A stretch of DNA of 64,000 nucleotides from Sophora flavescens (lineage: Eukaryota > Streptophyta > Magnoliopsida > Fabales > Fabaceae), in the NCBI GenBank assembly GCA_030762895.1, contig JAUPTC010000071.1, forward strand, positions 5,570 through 69,569. The letters are read 5' to 3'. The notes under the pieces were generated by a model. It was not told the origin of the DNA. It was given only the letters and a program-made list of their open reading frames with translations, and did not search any database. The translations under genes were made by a program, and so were the position numbers. This document shows, in pieces, positions 35,724-48,106 of the stretch. Numbering within the stretch: position 1 is the stretch's first letter; every line of letters starts with the position of its first letter.

Positions 35724-37334
35724 TGTTGTGACTCCGACAAGTGTACCGGGTCGTCGCAAGTAATAAAACACGGTAAGAGTCTACCGAGGTCGAACGCAAG
35801 GATTGGGTTACCAATTCTACTAATTTCGCGAGAAATTCGATAGGTTCAGTTAAGCGAAGAAAGTTGTTGTGAAAGAGATGAAGATTGCAATTCAATTAAG
35901 AAATCGATTAAAGCTAAGGTGATTGAATTCAGAAATTTAAAATATCTAGGGTTTCAAATCCACCTACCCAATCATGCATAATACCCAAGTGATTATGTAT
36001 TCCTCCCTAGGTTCAATTACAATGTCAACCGGGACCCCCAATTTCTCCTAAATTCACAGCCGTGCGCAATAGGACGTATTCAACGATTTGGATTATTTAC
36101 TCACCAAGTCTCATAATCCTAATCCTCGAATTCTGTTAATCCTTGTTCCCTACATGGTTGCACTAATCTCCTACCCACTATCGTGCAATATTAAATTAGT
36201 GATCCCAATTCAAGTTCTAAAACGCGAATCGCCGGTCGGCCTTAACACGTTTAACTAGTTAATCATGCTAGCATATGATCAACACAATAATATCAGAATT
36301 GGAAAACATTTTTTGAGAGAAGAGGAGAAATAACATACATCACGTGAACACTACACAGCCATGGGTGGCTTCATCGATCCCCTAGACGAGGGGATTAGTT
36401 CCTCATGCCCGTGACGACGCACAAACAATCGGCAATAATCTCCATAATAATAAACTAAAAGAAGAAAAGAAAAGAGAAGGGAGACGCAGCTCCAGAAACA
36501 AGGATTCGCACTCCTATTCTGATCTAAGCAATGGCTAACAACTTGATACCAAATTCTGATCTGAGAAGGCCTTTAAATAAGGATTCTGTTTCTCGCCCGC
36601 TCGCGGGGCGAGCTTACTCTCACGACGCGAAATTAAGCATTGGCGCGCTTCAAATTTTGGATTTTTGCGAGGCGAGCTTGTATTCGCGGGGCGAGTATTC
36701 AAACCCCAATCTGTCACAGCCGTGACCTTCATCACGGCTAGGCCGTGATGGTCTCTGTCTTCCAAGGTCTTCAAACTCTCGCGGGGCGAGATTCAATTCT
36801 GTCCTTCATCACGGCTAGGCCGTAATGGTCTCTGACTTCCAAGTCTTCATTCTCTCGCGAGGCGAGCTGTCTCTCGCGGGGCGAGTCTTCAAATCTTAAA
36901 CAGCCACGGGGTTGGTCTTCATCACGGCTTGGCCGTGATGGTCTCTGTCTTGCAGGTCTTCATGATCTCGCGAGGCGAGACACCCCTCGCGTGGCGAGAC
37001 TGAAGTGATGACTTTTGCTGCTTTGTTGACTTTCAGGCTCGCGGGGCGAGCATACACTCGCGAGGCGAGTGTCTCCAGACTTGCAATTTCCACTTTGCCG
37101 ACTTTCCTTGACTCCTGGAGCTTCACTTATTTAACCTGAAACAACAAAAGCACCCACAAGCGTAATTCTATCCAAAATAACCTAAAAACTACACAAAATA
37201 CGCAAAGCGAGTCAAAGTCCAACTTAGGAACAAAACAAGGCAAATTTGGGCGAAAACGAGAGTGAACTCGAATAAATAGGCACATGAACCCTAGTTCATC
37301 TAGTCATAAAACTAGATAAGCCAGAGGCTTATCA
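35724..37334 (-). repeat. 3' LTR of the gag-protease element
   Basis: Runs from TGTTGTGACTCC to GAGGCTTATCA on the plus strand. Nearly identical to 41824-43454, with scattered substitutions and a roughly 20-bp deletion of one dyad unit near 36790. A TATA-like TTATTTAAAG (minus strand) lies at 36571-36580, about 20 bp from the first dyad. Confidence 0.95.
36601..37068. repeat. Mixed dyad array, 3' LTR of the gag-protease element
   Basis: About nine exact TCGC-NNN-GCGA copies (centres GGG, GAG, GTG) and two CpG-decayed copies (near 36632 and 36665) alternate with longer dyads ATCACGGC-NNN-GCCGTGAT at 36731, 36813 (one arm mutated) and 36920. One TCGC dyad has seven-base arms, CACTCGC/GCGAGTG, near 37055. 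Confidence 0.9.
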
Positions 37335-38812
37335 AAATACCCCGAACTTAAACCTTGCTTGTCCCCAAGCAAGCTTAAAACTCAAAAACGACTCAAGACT
37401 TGGCAAGCCTAAAGGAATCAATCGATTTCTCACAAATTTAATGCAACTTTACAAAACAGTTTTTCTCCACTGATCTCCCCCCTACATCAATGTAATCCCC
37501 ACATTTATTTACTTTAAACCATTGAGAACTTTATTATTCATGCAATCATTAATCTAAGTTGAGGTTCATAGTCACACACAAAAAGAAGATCACCAATTTC
37601 AAACAATTTCCTTCCTCACTAAGGTACGTAAAATTTCACTCATTCGCTCAAATTCGTCTAGGCTTTCAACTTTTTCACTCAATTTCACTTATCAAGAGCA
37701 CTTCCCATGAATTTGATTTTCATCTCAAAAATGGTTCCCACGAAAACATGCATGCAATATCAGAAGGTCTTTTAAAGGTTGTAATGAGGCCTGGCTCAAG
37801 GTAAGATATTCAAAGGATAAAGGCTAAGTCCCTAGGATCAATGAGAGCATGAAACTAATATCACATCCATTGAATTCACTCTCATATTATTCTCTTCCTT
37901 GCATTTGGTGGCTACACACCTCTTCCTTTTTATATTTATTTTTCTTTGCCCTTTTTGGCATATATTCAATGCTTTTCATCACTCATATTTTTTTCTTTTT
38001 TTTTCTCAAGCCTTCGGCCCTTACTTCCGTTTTTCTTTTTCTCAACTATGATTCATGAACTTGTAGCCACCCCAAACTTAGTTCCACAACAACACTCACA
38101 AAGCTAAAATTCCATACTCTCCTAAATCCTAGGATAGGGGAAAATCATGGTTTTTCTGAGTTAATGGCTTGTGATGTAAGGTCATCAAGAACAATAGGCT
38201 TCAAGGCTCAATGTGGCTAACTAGGGATCATTCATCAAGGTTGGTTCAATTTATGGCCAAGTAGCTAATTCAAAGAAAATTGCCTAAATCATTTGATGCA
38301 ACACATAAACATGCAAACCATGAAGAGATTCAAGCAAATCCGGGGAAGTGCAACTTAACAGTGATTCACACAATCAAAAACAAAGTTGGAGGCTCAAATC
38401 CTCACCTGGACAGTTTGCAAATTGTTTGACCGAGATACGATTCCTAGTGTGTGCACCCCCTCACCCCAAACTTATCATAAATCAAGCAATCATAATAAAT
38501 CTCAAAGTTCAATTTTCAATTTTTAAGTGGGGATCAACTTTTCTATTATTAGAACCTAGGGGGATCATCAATGGTCAAATAATTCATGCAATCAATCTAT
38601 GCTCAATTTAATCAAAATCCAACAAGCTTGCCGACACGACATTCATACAACAACTCTTGATCTTCTCAAATTATTCAAGAGCGACAAACAAAACAAAAAC
38701 AAAAAGAAAAAGAAAACAAAAGTTAAGAGAGGAGAGGGATACCTAGCTTGGGTTGCCTCCCAAGTAGTGCTTGTTTAACGTCGCGAGCCTGACTCAAGTC
38801 ACCCCCTAAGGG
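37335..38812 (-). other. Polypurine tract and 3' noncoding region of the gag-protease element
   Basis: Noncoding. The tract (minus strand TTCGGGGTATTTT) abuts the LTR. A poly-pyrimidine stretch on the plus strand lies at about 37915-38045. The segment 38180-38330 matches the DNA on both sides of this element's own insertion point in the host element (35690-35723 and 43460-43600). Confidence 0.8.
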
Positions 38813-41665
38813 TTAATCCGGACGTAGATCTTGCTTGCGGTTCCATGCCTCAGTCCGTATTCTGTAGGCTCTTGCCCTTTCATAAGCTCTCCTACTGTTC
38901 CCGGACAGCTCATTTAAGTCCAGCATCCTTCTATAATCAGCACGAACTCTCCACTCCGTGATGGTCCTTTTTGGGATCAACTCGTTGTTTGCATTGACCA
39001 CCACGGTTGCGCCACCTTTCAACCTTGGTGCTTTACCCTTCTTTTTCTTGCCCTTGCTGCTGAGCTCTTCCTTCGCACATTCTTCCCTTGGGAGACTCGG
39101 TATGGGTTCCATGTCTCGTAGCCACTCAAGATAGACTTCATCCCCCGAAGGGCCTTTCTCCTCACTGTCTTCCTCATGAGATTCTACCGATACTGTTGCA
39201 AGTGAAGGATCATGGTCTTCTCGAGTTGCCTTTACCTTTTCAGTTGGGTCCACCACATCCACTCGATACACAGCTGACTTCTCTTCCGGGTGCTTAATCG
39301 CTTCAAAGACATTGAAGACCACCTCATCATCATGCACCCTTAAAGTGAGTTTCCCTTGCCGCACATCTATCAAGGCACCCCCGGTGGCCAAGATGGGCCT
39401 ACCCAATATGAGGGGGATCTCGGCGTCTTCATCCATATCGAGCACCACAAAATCTGCCGGAAATATGAATTTGTCAACCTTCACTAGCAAGTCTTCGACA
39501 ACCCCATAAGGGTATTTGATAGAGCGATCGGCTAGTTGGAGTGACATTCGCGTATCCTTTACTTCTTTGATCCCTAGCCTCTTCATCATCGAGAGGGGCA
39601 TCAAGTTGATGCTTGCCCCTAGATCACATAATGCCTTTCCGAAGGTCATTCCCCCAATGGTGCATGGTATCGAAAAAGAACCGGGATCCTTCAACTTTGG
39701 AGGTAGTTTTCTCTGAAGAATGGCACTACACTCCTCGGTCAAAGCAACCGTTTCCTCATCCACTATCCTCCGCTTCTTGGTGAGAAGCTCCTTCATAAAC
39801 CGGGCATATGATGGCATCTGTTCCAAGGCTTCCGCAAATGGAATGTTAATCTGAAGTTTTCGGAAGACATCAAGGAACTTATTGAATTGCTTATCCTGTT
39901 GAGGCTTCTTCAATCTTTCAGGATACGGTACCTTCATGTAAGGTGGGAGGTCTTGGGATTCAACCCACTTCTTCTTTCGGAACTCCTCATCCACAAGTTT
40001 CAGCCTTCCCCCTTGCTCCGGTGCCTTGTCACTTGCCAACCCTTCTTTCTCTGGTTGTTCTTCCTCAACGGGTAGTTGTTCCGGGGCCTTGTCATCCTGA
40101 GAACTAGTTGCACCCCTGTTAGGTTCCAACACCTTTCCGCTTCTAGTAGATATGACGTTGCATTGTCCCTTGGGGTTGTTCTCGGTATTACCTGGGAAAG
40201 TGCCTGGGAGACGCTCATTAAATTGTTTTGCGAGTTGGGCCATCTGTGTCTCTAAATTGTGAATTGCCGCCCCTGTATGCGTTGTTAACTTGTCAACTTT
40301 CGTATTCACCGTGTCTGTGTTGATTATCATCTTTTCCATTGCTGCACTCATCTTCTCAATAGCCAGCTCCCACGGTTGTCTTCCACCATCTGTTATTTGC
40401 AACTGACTAGGCCCTGGAAGAGCTCGCTTTGGGTATTGCCTTTGTTGAATTCCAATGTTCGGCCTTATACCCTGCTGAGGTTGTTGCCAATTCTGCTGAG
40501 GAGGTTGTTGACCGGTTAGACCACCATTAACATTACTCCAAGCGAAACCCGGATGGTCTCTCCTCATGTACCCCCTATTTTGATTCTGATTGTAGTCATT
40601 TTATCTGTTCCTCTGATAGTTATTCTGGGGCACAGTGTCATAAAAGTTGTGGCATGAGTCCACATTTTCCTGAGGGAAGTTGAATGGACAGTTTCGAGTG
40701 TCATGATCTCCATTACAATTACCACAACCTGGAGGCATTCCCTCGTGTATCACATTAGCCTTCTTGTTCTCTAACAAAGCCGCCACTTGCATCTTCAACA
40801 ATCTGTTTTGCTCAAGAATGGCCTCCATTGCCCCAGAACTGATTCCATTTGAGGTTTCCCTTCCACAGTTGTAATCATTACATGACATTTTCTCTAACAA
40901 TGCCCATCCATCCTCAGCTGATAAATATGAGAAAGAACCGCCAGCTGCGGCATCACAGTTCATCTAATAGCATCCCCTCAACCCATTAAAGAAGTGCTGA
41001 ACTTTTGAGACGGGGTCAAAGAACGCTGAAGGGCATCTTCTCAATAAGCCATTGTACCTCTCCCAAGCTTCATTATATGTTTCATCCTCTGTCTGCCTGA
41101 AAGATGTAACGGCTATTCTTGCTTGTGCCGCTTTCTGAGGAGGAAAATATTTGGTTAGGAACTTCTGTGCCATTTGCTCCCAAGTTCTGATGCTGTTCCT
41201 ATCCAAACTGTCAACCCAATCGCGAGCGACATCCCTAAGAGAGAGAGGGAAAAGTCGCAAGCGAAACTCATCCTGTGAGACTCCTCTTGTCTTCTGTAAG
41301 TCACATGCTTCAAGGAAACGAGTGATGTGTCTATGCGGGTCTTGCTTGCCACTGCCGTCGAACTGATTCTCACGGATCTGGGCTGTGACACATCCTTCCA
41401 CTCTGAAGCAGTCTGTGTTCAGGTTGCCCCTCACGATAGAAGAGTCACAATCTCCCAAGCTGGGTAGATCGTACTCGAAGAGAGGCTTGTAACGAGGAGG
41501 AGGAGGAGGATTTTCTTCGGCCATGTCCTCTATTTTAATTGCTTCCAACCTCTTCCTTTCTCTGGACTTTTTTCTTAATTGCCTCTCAGTCCTGGTGATC
41601 TCTGAGTCGAATAGCAAGTCCTCTTGTGAAAGGGTACCTCGCATACAAAAACACGGCAAGACCAA
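38813..41665 (-). pseudogene. Athila-family gag-protease with reverse transcriptase stub
   Basis: One continuous frame of about 950 codons interrupted only by two stops: TAG at 40964-40966 and TAA at 40601-40603. Gag (about 41550-40970) has the retrotransposon gag capsid region, including ARDWVDSLDR and TWEQMAQKFLTKYFPP. A zinc knuckle CGNCNGDHDTRNC lies near 40720. The protease carries FTIPCTIGG (Ser variant) and CDLGASINLMP near 39620, with the flap-side PLILGRPILATGGALID near 39390. The C-terminus reads ELIPKRTITEWRVRADYRRML, matching the start of the reverse transcriptase domain, then leaves that family in a basic tail and stops at 38813, so catalytic reverse transcriptase is missing. The true start may be internal (MAEENPPPPP near 41525). 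Absence of frameshifts contrasts with the decayed host element. Confidence 0.9.
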
Positions 41666-41799
41666 GTGGAATCAAAGAAGTAGAGAGAGATAGTAGGAAA
41701 TAAAAAGAAAATAATAAAAATACAAATAAAAATAAGAACAAAAATAACTTAACCAAATAATCAAACTCCCCTAAAAATCAGAAAAATTGGTTGTGCCAA

Positions 41800-41817
41800 T
41801 CCCCGGCAACGGCGCCA
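41800..41817 (-). other. Primer binding site, tRNA-Asp (gag-protease element)
   Basis: The minus strand reads TGGCGCCGTTGCCGGGGA, complementary to the 3' end of plant tRNA-Asp, six bases from the LTR end. Confidence 0.92.
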
Positions 41818-42670
41818 AAAACTTGTTGTGACTCCGGCAAGTGTACCGGGTCGTCGCAAGTAATAAAACACGGTAAGAGTCTACCGAGGTCGAACGCAAG
41901 GATTGGGTTACCAATTCTACTAATTTCGCGAGAAATTCGATAGGTTCAGTTAAGCGAAGAAAGTTGTTGTGAGAGAGATGAAGATTGCAATTCAATTAAG
42001 AAATCGATTAAAGCTAAGGTGATTGAATTCAGAAATTTAAAATATCTAGGGTTTCAAATCCACCTACCCAATCATGCATAATACCCAAGTGATTATGTAT
42101 TCCTCCCTAGGTTCAATTACAATGTCAATCGGGACCCCCAATTTCTCCTAAATTCACAGCCGTGCGCAATAGGACGTATTCAACGATTTGGATTATTTAC
42201 TCACCAAGTCTCATAATCCTAATCCTCGAATTCTGTTAATCCTTGTTCCCTACGTGGTTGCACTAATCTCCTACCCACTATCGTGCAATATTAAATTAGT
42301 GATCCCAATTCAAGTTCTAAAACGCGAATCGCCGGTCGGCCTTAACACGTTTAACTAGTTAATCATGCTAGCATATGATCAATACAATAATATCAGAATT
42401 GGAAAACATTTATTGAGAGAAGGGGAGAAAAAACATACATCACGTGAACACTACACAGCCATGGGTGGCTTCATCGATCCCCTAGACGAGGGGATTAGTT
42501 CCTCATGCCCATGACGACGCACAAACAATCGGCAATAATCTCCATAATAATAAACTAAAAGAAGAAAAGAAAAGAGAAGGGAGACGCAGCTCCAGAAACA
42601 AGGATTCGCACTCCTATTCTGATCTAAGCAATGGCTAACAACTTGATACCAAATTCTGATCTGAGAAGGC

Positions 42671-42680
42671 CTTTAAATAA
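42671..42680 (-). promoter_or_regulatory. TATA-like box of the gag-protease 5' LTR
   Basis: Minus strand TTATTTAAAG, about 20 bp downstream (minus direction) of the nearest dyad at 42701. Placement mirrors the Athila-like LTR. Transcription start is not visible from sequence. Confidence 0.55.
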
Positions 42681-42700
42681 GGATTCTGTTTCTCGCCCGC

Positions 42701-43186
42701 TCGCGGGGCGAGCTTACTCTCGCGACGCGAAATTAAGCATTGGCGCGCTTCAAATTTTGGATTTTCGCGAGGCGAGCTTGTATTCGCGGGGCGAGTATTC
42801 AAACCCCAATCTGTCACAGCCGTGACCTTCATCACGGCTAGGCCGTGATGGTCTCTGTCTTCCAAGGTCTTCAAACTCTCGCGGGGCGAGACACTTTCGC
42901 GGGGCGAGATTCAATTCTGTCCTTCATCACGGCTAGGCCGTAATGGTCTCTGACTTCCAAGTCTTCATTCTCTCGCGAGGCGAGCTGTCTCTCGCGGGGC
43001 GAGTCTTCAAATCTTAAACAGCCACGGGGTTGGTCTTCATCACGGCTTGGCAGTGATGGTCTCTGTCTTGCAGGTCTTCATGATCTCGCGAGGCGAGACA
43101 CCCCTCGCGTGGCGAGACTGAAGTGATGACTTTTGCTGCTTTGTTGACTTTCAGGCTCGCGGGGAGAGCATACACTCGCAAGGCGA
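42701..43186. repeat. Mixed dyad array, 5' LTR of the gag-protease element
   Basis: About ten exact TCGC-NNN-GCGA members and two decayed ones (near 43157 and 43176), interleaved with ATCACGGC-NNN-GCCGTGAT dyads near 42831, 42925 and 43038, the last two with one mismatch each. It contains one dyad unit (near 42897) absent from the 3' LTR. Confidence 0.9.
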
Positions 43187-43459
43187 GTGTCTCCAGACTT
43201 GTAATTTCCACTGCTTTTCGACTTTCCTTGACTCCTGGAGCTTCACTTATTTAACCTGAAACAACAAAAGCACCCACAAGCGTAATTCTATCCAAAATAG
43301 CCTAAAAACTACACAAAATACGCAAAGCGAGTCAAAGTCCAACTTAGGAACAAAACAAGGCAAATTTGGGCGAAAACGAGAGTGAACTCGAATAAATAGG
43401 CACATGAACCCTAGTTCATCTAGTCATAAAACTAGATAAGCCAGAGGCTTAACAGTAGG

Positions 43460-44066
43460 CTCAATGGGGCTAACTAGGGAACATGCATTAGGAATTGGTT
43501 ATTTCTAGGCTAAGCAGCTATTTACAAAGAAAATGCCTAAATCATCTGAAGCAAACACATAATCATGCAAACCAAAAAGAGATTCAATCAAATTCAGGAA
43601 AGTGCAACTTGAAAGTGATTTTCACACAGTCAAAAACATGTTGGAGGCTCAAAACCTCACCTGGACATTCATGCAAATTATTTGAAAGAGATTCTATCCC
43701 TAGTGTGTGCTTCCTATCACCCCAAACTTATCATAAATCATGCCATCATAACAAAATCTCAAAGTTCAGTTTTCAATTTCACATGGGAATCACTTTTCAA
43801 ACTCAAAAATTTTTCAGCCTAGGGGGAATCATCACATATCAAACATGCAAGCAATCTGTGCAACATCAATCAAAATCCAATAAACTTGACAACAAAAGAC
43901 TCAACACACAAATACTCATGAGCTTCTCAAATTATTCAGGAGCTTTATTCAAAGAAAAGGAAAAACTACAACTAGTTCCCTCCCCCACACTTAAAACATG
44001 CATTGTCCCCAATGAAACAATATATCAATGAAATCAGAGTGAGGGAAAGGAAAAGAAACTCCCTGA
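43460..44066 (-). other. 3' noncoding region of the Athila-like element, proximal part
   Basis: Noncoding continuation of 34847-35723 across the nested insertion, between the end of integrase and the insertion point. No ORF with family support. Confidence 0.75.
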
Positions 44067-47000
44067 TTAAGTGTCAGTGTAGGTTGGAGCTTCCAAGGAG
44101 AGCTCCTCAACATTAACTTCCACAGGAATACCAGCATCCACACCATGGAATGGCTTCAGCCTCTGCCCGTTAACCTTGAAGGTCTTTTTGGTACCTGTAC
44201 TTTGAATCTCTACTGCACCATAAGGAAACACATTAGTAACAACAAATGGTCCAATCCACTTGGACCTAAGTTTCCCAGCCATCAATCTCAAGCAGGAGTT
44301 AAACAATAAGACTTTCTGACCCACAAAAAATTCTTTCCTAGCAATCATCCTATCATGAAAAAGTTTTGTTTTCTCTTTATACATCCTGGAGCTTTCATAG
44401 GCTTCAAGCCTAAGCTCCTCAAGTTGCTGCAACTGCAATTTTCTTTCAACACCAGCTTCCTTCATATCCATGTTACAGCTCTTTACTGCCCAGTATGCAC
44501 GGTGCTCAACTTCCACCGGTAGGTGACATGCCTTGCCAAATACAAGCCGGAAGGGGGACATTCCTATAGGTGTCTTGAAAGCAGTCCTCTAGGCCCACAA
44601 TGCGTCTTCCAGACGGCGGCTCCATTCCTTCCTGTTCGGCTGCACCATCTTCTCTAGAATTTGCTTGATCTCCCTGTTGGATATTTCATCCTGGCCATTG
44701 GTCTGGGGATGGTAAGCAGTGGAAACTCTATGTACAACCCCATACTTCCTGAGTAAGACCTCCATGGTTCTGTTGCAGAAGTGAGTGCCCTGGTCACTGA
44801 TGATGGCCTTAGGTATGCCAAACCTGCAAAAAATGTTGGACCTAACAAATTTGGAAACAACTTGAGCATCGTTAGTCCTAGTGGGGATTGCTTCCACCTA
44901 CTTTGAAACATAATCTACAGCTAAAAGAATATATACAAAACCAAAAGAAGGAGGGAAAGGACCCATAAAATCCATCCCCCACACATCAAAAACTTCACAA
45001 AAGAGCATGGTTTGCTGAGGCATCTCACTCCTACGAGTGATGGCAGGGCCTGTTATTTGACATTCTTTGCAATTCTTGTATACCTCATATGAATCTCTAA
45101 AAATTGTGGGCCAGTAAAACCCAGAATCCAGGACTTTTCTGGCTGTCCTCTGTGGTCCAAAATGTCCTCCAACTGGAGAGGCATGTGAGAAGTGCAGGAT
45201 GGACTCTGTCTCATGATCGGGGACACACCTACGAATCACCTGATCACTGCAAAACTTCCACAGGTAGGGATCATCCCACACATAGTACTTTGCATCGCTC
45301 TTGAGCTTGTGGAACTTATTTCTACTTGTACCTGTAGGAACAACACCAGCAACTAGAAAATTAACTATGTCAGCAAACCAGGGGGTTACCCCATACAGAT
45401 GTAACAGTCTCTCATCATGGAAATCATCTTGGATGGGAAAAGTATCCTCATCCCTTGCTATCCGGCTCAAGTGATCTGCTACCAAAATTTCAGCTCCACT
45501 TTTATCCTTTATCTCCACATTGAATTCTTGGAGCAAAAGCATCCACCGGATCAGTCTTGGCTTAGCTTCTGGTTTCTTTAACAGATATTTCAGAGCTGCA
45601 TGGTCAGTGAAAACAATAACCCTAGAACCTAGCAAATAAGACCTAAACTTATCAAGTGCAAATACAACAGCTAGCAGTTCTTTCTCAGTGGTGTTGTAAT
45701 TTGACTGTGCAGCATCTAATGTCCTAGAAGCATAGTGAATTACATGTGCAGCCTTGCCCACCCTTTGTGCCAGAACTGCTCCCACAGCAAAATTGGAAGC
45801 ATCACACATTAGTTCAAAAGGGAGTGACCAGTCTGGGGGCTGGATGACAGGGGTAGAAGTCAACGCTTTTTTCAGATAGTCAAATGACTCATTGCACTTT
45901 TCATCAAACTGGAACAGGGCATCATTCTTTAGCAGGTTTGACAATGGCAGAGCTATCTTGCTGAAGTCCTTTATAAAGCGCCTGTAGAAACCTGCATGGC
46001 CAAGAAAAGAACGGATCTCGCGTACGCAAGATGGGTAAGGCAATGAAGAAATCACATTAATTTTTGCAGGATCTACAGAAATACCCTCTTTAGAAATTAC
46101 ATGACCCAAAACTATCCCTTGTTCCACCATAAAGTGACATTTCTCATAATTCAAAATCAAATCAGTCTCAATACATCTTTGTAGAACTAGACTCAGACTA
46201 TGCAGACATGCATCAAATGAGGAGCCATATACAGTAAAATCATCCATGAACACCTCTATGCAGTTTTCAATAAACTCAGAGAAAATGCTAAGCATGCATC
46301 TTTGAAAGGTGCCAGGAGCATTACAAAGGCCAAATGGCATCCTCCTATAAGCAAACGTACTGAAGGGGCACATGAAAGTGGTCTTTTCCTGATCCTCAGG
46401 GGCAATATGAATCTGGAAATACCCGGAAAAGCCATCTAGAAAACAATAATGAGATTGACCAGCCAGCCGATCCAGCATTTGATCTATGAATGGCAAAGGA
46501 AAATGATCCTTTCTGGTGGCCTGGTTCAACTTCCTATAGTCTATACAAACTCGCCAGCTATTCTGGACTCTAGTAGGCACAAGCTCATCATTTTCATTCC
46601 TAACTACTGTTAGACCAGACTTCTTTGGTACAACTTGCACCGAACTTACCCAAGTACTATCAGAGATGGGGTATATAATACCTGCCTGTAGAAGCTTAGT
46701 CACCTCTTTTTTCACCACATCCAGAATCAGTGGGTTAAGTCGCCTTTGGGCCTGTCTTACTGGTTTAGCTCCATCCTCCAATAGAATTCTGTGCATGCAT
46801 CTGGAGGGGCTAATTCCTGGAATATCAGTCAATGTCCACCCAATAGCCTTCTTGTGCTTCTTCAGAACCTCTAAAAGCTTTGCTTCCTGGTCAGAATCAA
46901 GGCTGGAAGAGATGATGACTGGAAGTCTTTCATTTGTCTCCAGGTAAGCATACTTCAGGTTCTCTAGGAGTGGCTTGAGCTCTAAGGAGGGCGGCTGCTC

Positions 47001-47537
47001 AACAGATGGTGCATTGGGAGTAGCCATGATGCCACGGACTTCTGCAGAACAGACAGATTCACTCTCACTATCACTATCACTATCACTATCACTATCACCC
47101 TGCAAGGTTGAATCCAGAAACTCAGAACAAACAGAACACTGGTTAGTGTTAGTACAGTTAGTACAAGTATATACATCATCAAAACCAGAAATAAAAGGAA
47201 AATCAGGAATAAAGTCCTCATGGGTATCCTCAATAAGCTCATAAAGCAACTCTAAGTGGAATACAGAGTGCTCCTCCACTGGGTGTTTCATAGCATCAAA
47301 GATTTTGAATTTGGCCACAATACCACCAAACTCCATAGACATAGTCCCATCATACACATCAATCTTAGTCTTGGATGTCATCATGAATGGTCTACCCAAG
47401 ATTATTGGTGACCTACTGGAATGTGTCTCTCCTGCCATGTCTAGGATGTAGAAGTCCGCAGGGAAGATCAAATCATCAACTTGCACTAGTACATCTTCTA
47501 CCACTCCCATGGGTCGAGCACTGGTCCTGTTAGCCAA
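44067..47537 (-). pseudogene. Athila-like reverse transcriptase, RNase H and integrase
   Basis: Starts in the protease tail (ARPMGVVEDVLVQ, PIILGRPFMMTSKTKIDV), then a Ser-Asp repeat near residue 150. Reverse transcriptase has WRVCIDYRKLN, FLDGFSGYFQI and the catalytic FMDDF at 46236-46250 (about residue 430). RNase H has LMCDASNFAVGAVLAQR and the TEKELLAVVFALDKFRSYL helix. The integrase zinc region is HASPVGGHFG ... YKNCKECQ, and the core has the Asp of VWGMDFMGPFPP near 44975. A TAG stop at about 44895 splits the core; the next part holds ISDQGTHF and TAYHPQTNGQ. A second TAG at about 44590 precedes the C-terminal region, which runs to 44067 and keeps RSKWIGPFVV. Two stops plus the upstream frameshift make it inactive. 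Confidence 0.94.
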
Positions 47538-48106
47538 CTGGATGGTGAGACACAGATATCTCGCAATGGCCCAAGATCAAGGTTGTTAAAGATGGAGGTA
47601 GGCATGACATTGATAGAGGCTCCCAGATCCATCATGCAATTTTCAAACTTCTTGTCCCCAATAGTGCATGGAATGGTGAATGTGCTTGGATCCTTGCACT
47701 TCTGTGGTAGTGCCTGAGTAGGGGCTATAACAGCAACTCTTTCTGGCTTAGGCTGGATAAGTGCTGAGACATTTCTCCCCAAGTCAACCCTCTCATTAGT
47801 CTTCATCTTCCTCTTGTTGGTGCATAGATCCTTCAAAAATTTGGCATACTTGGGCACTTGCTTGATCACATCTAGGAGAGGAATATTTACAGCTACTTTT
47901 CTGAAAACATCAAGAATCTCCTTTTCCTTGTCTTCACCACCAACCTTCTTATTTTTCTGTAATCTGTGTGGGAATGGGATTGGTGGTCTGTACACTTTCT
48001 CAACTTCAAATTCAACAATAGGCTCAGGAGTTACCTCAACAGATTCTTCATCTTTTTCAGAAGTGGCCTCAACAACTTTTCCAGATCTCAGAGATATAGC
48101 ACTCAC
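47498..48106 (-). pseudogene. Athila-like aspartic protease segment
   Basis: Begins AISLRSGK, a conserved gag-protease junction in Athila elements. It continues through the IPFPHRLQK region to FTIPCTIGDKKFENCMMDLGASINVMP, whose Asp is the protease catalytic residue (near 47620). A one-base frameshift near 47560, after PLRDICVS, moves the family-conserved continuation (IQLANR) into the frame of 47537. Another frameshift near 48110 separates it from gag. Confidence 0.9.

Larger units (their letters stand above)
35724..43454 (-). mobile_element. Non-autonomous Athila-family element with gag-protease only (TR-GAG-like)
   Basis: LTRs 35724-37334 and 41824-43454 (about 1.6 kb) are flanked by a perfect 5-bp duplication GTAGG (35719-35723 and 43455-43459). 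The tRNA-Asp primer site lies at 41800-41817. Coding is limited to gag, protease and a short reverse transcriptase stub, followed by 3' noncoding DNA homologous to that of the host Athila-like element. Elements with LTRs and gag but lacking the rest of pol are known in plants as TR-GAG. It inserted into the 3' noncoding region of its relative. Confidence 0.95.
41824..43454 (-). repeat. 5' LTR of the gag-protease element
   Basis: Same ends as the 3' LTR except GGCTTAACA at the outer edge. Contains the TATA-like box (42671-42680) and the dyad array 42701-43186. Confidence 0.95.

Noticed and set aside
47075..47100. CTATCA repeat as an independent microsatellite
   Set aside because: It encodes the Ser-Asp stretch inside the pol frame and is better described as part of that coding remnant.
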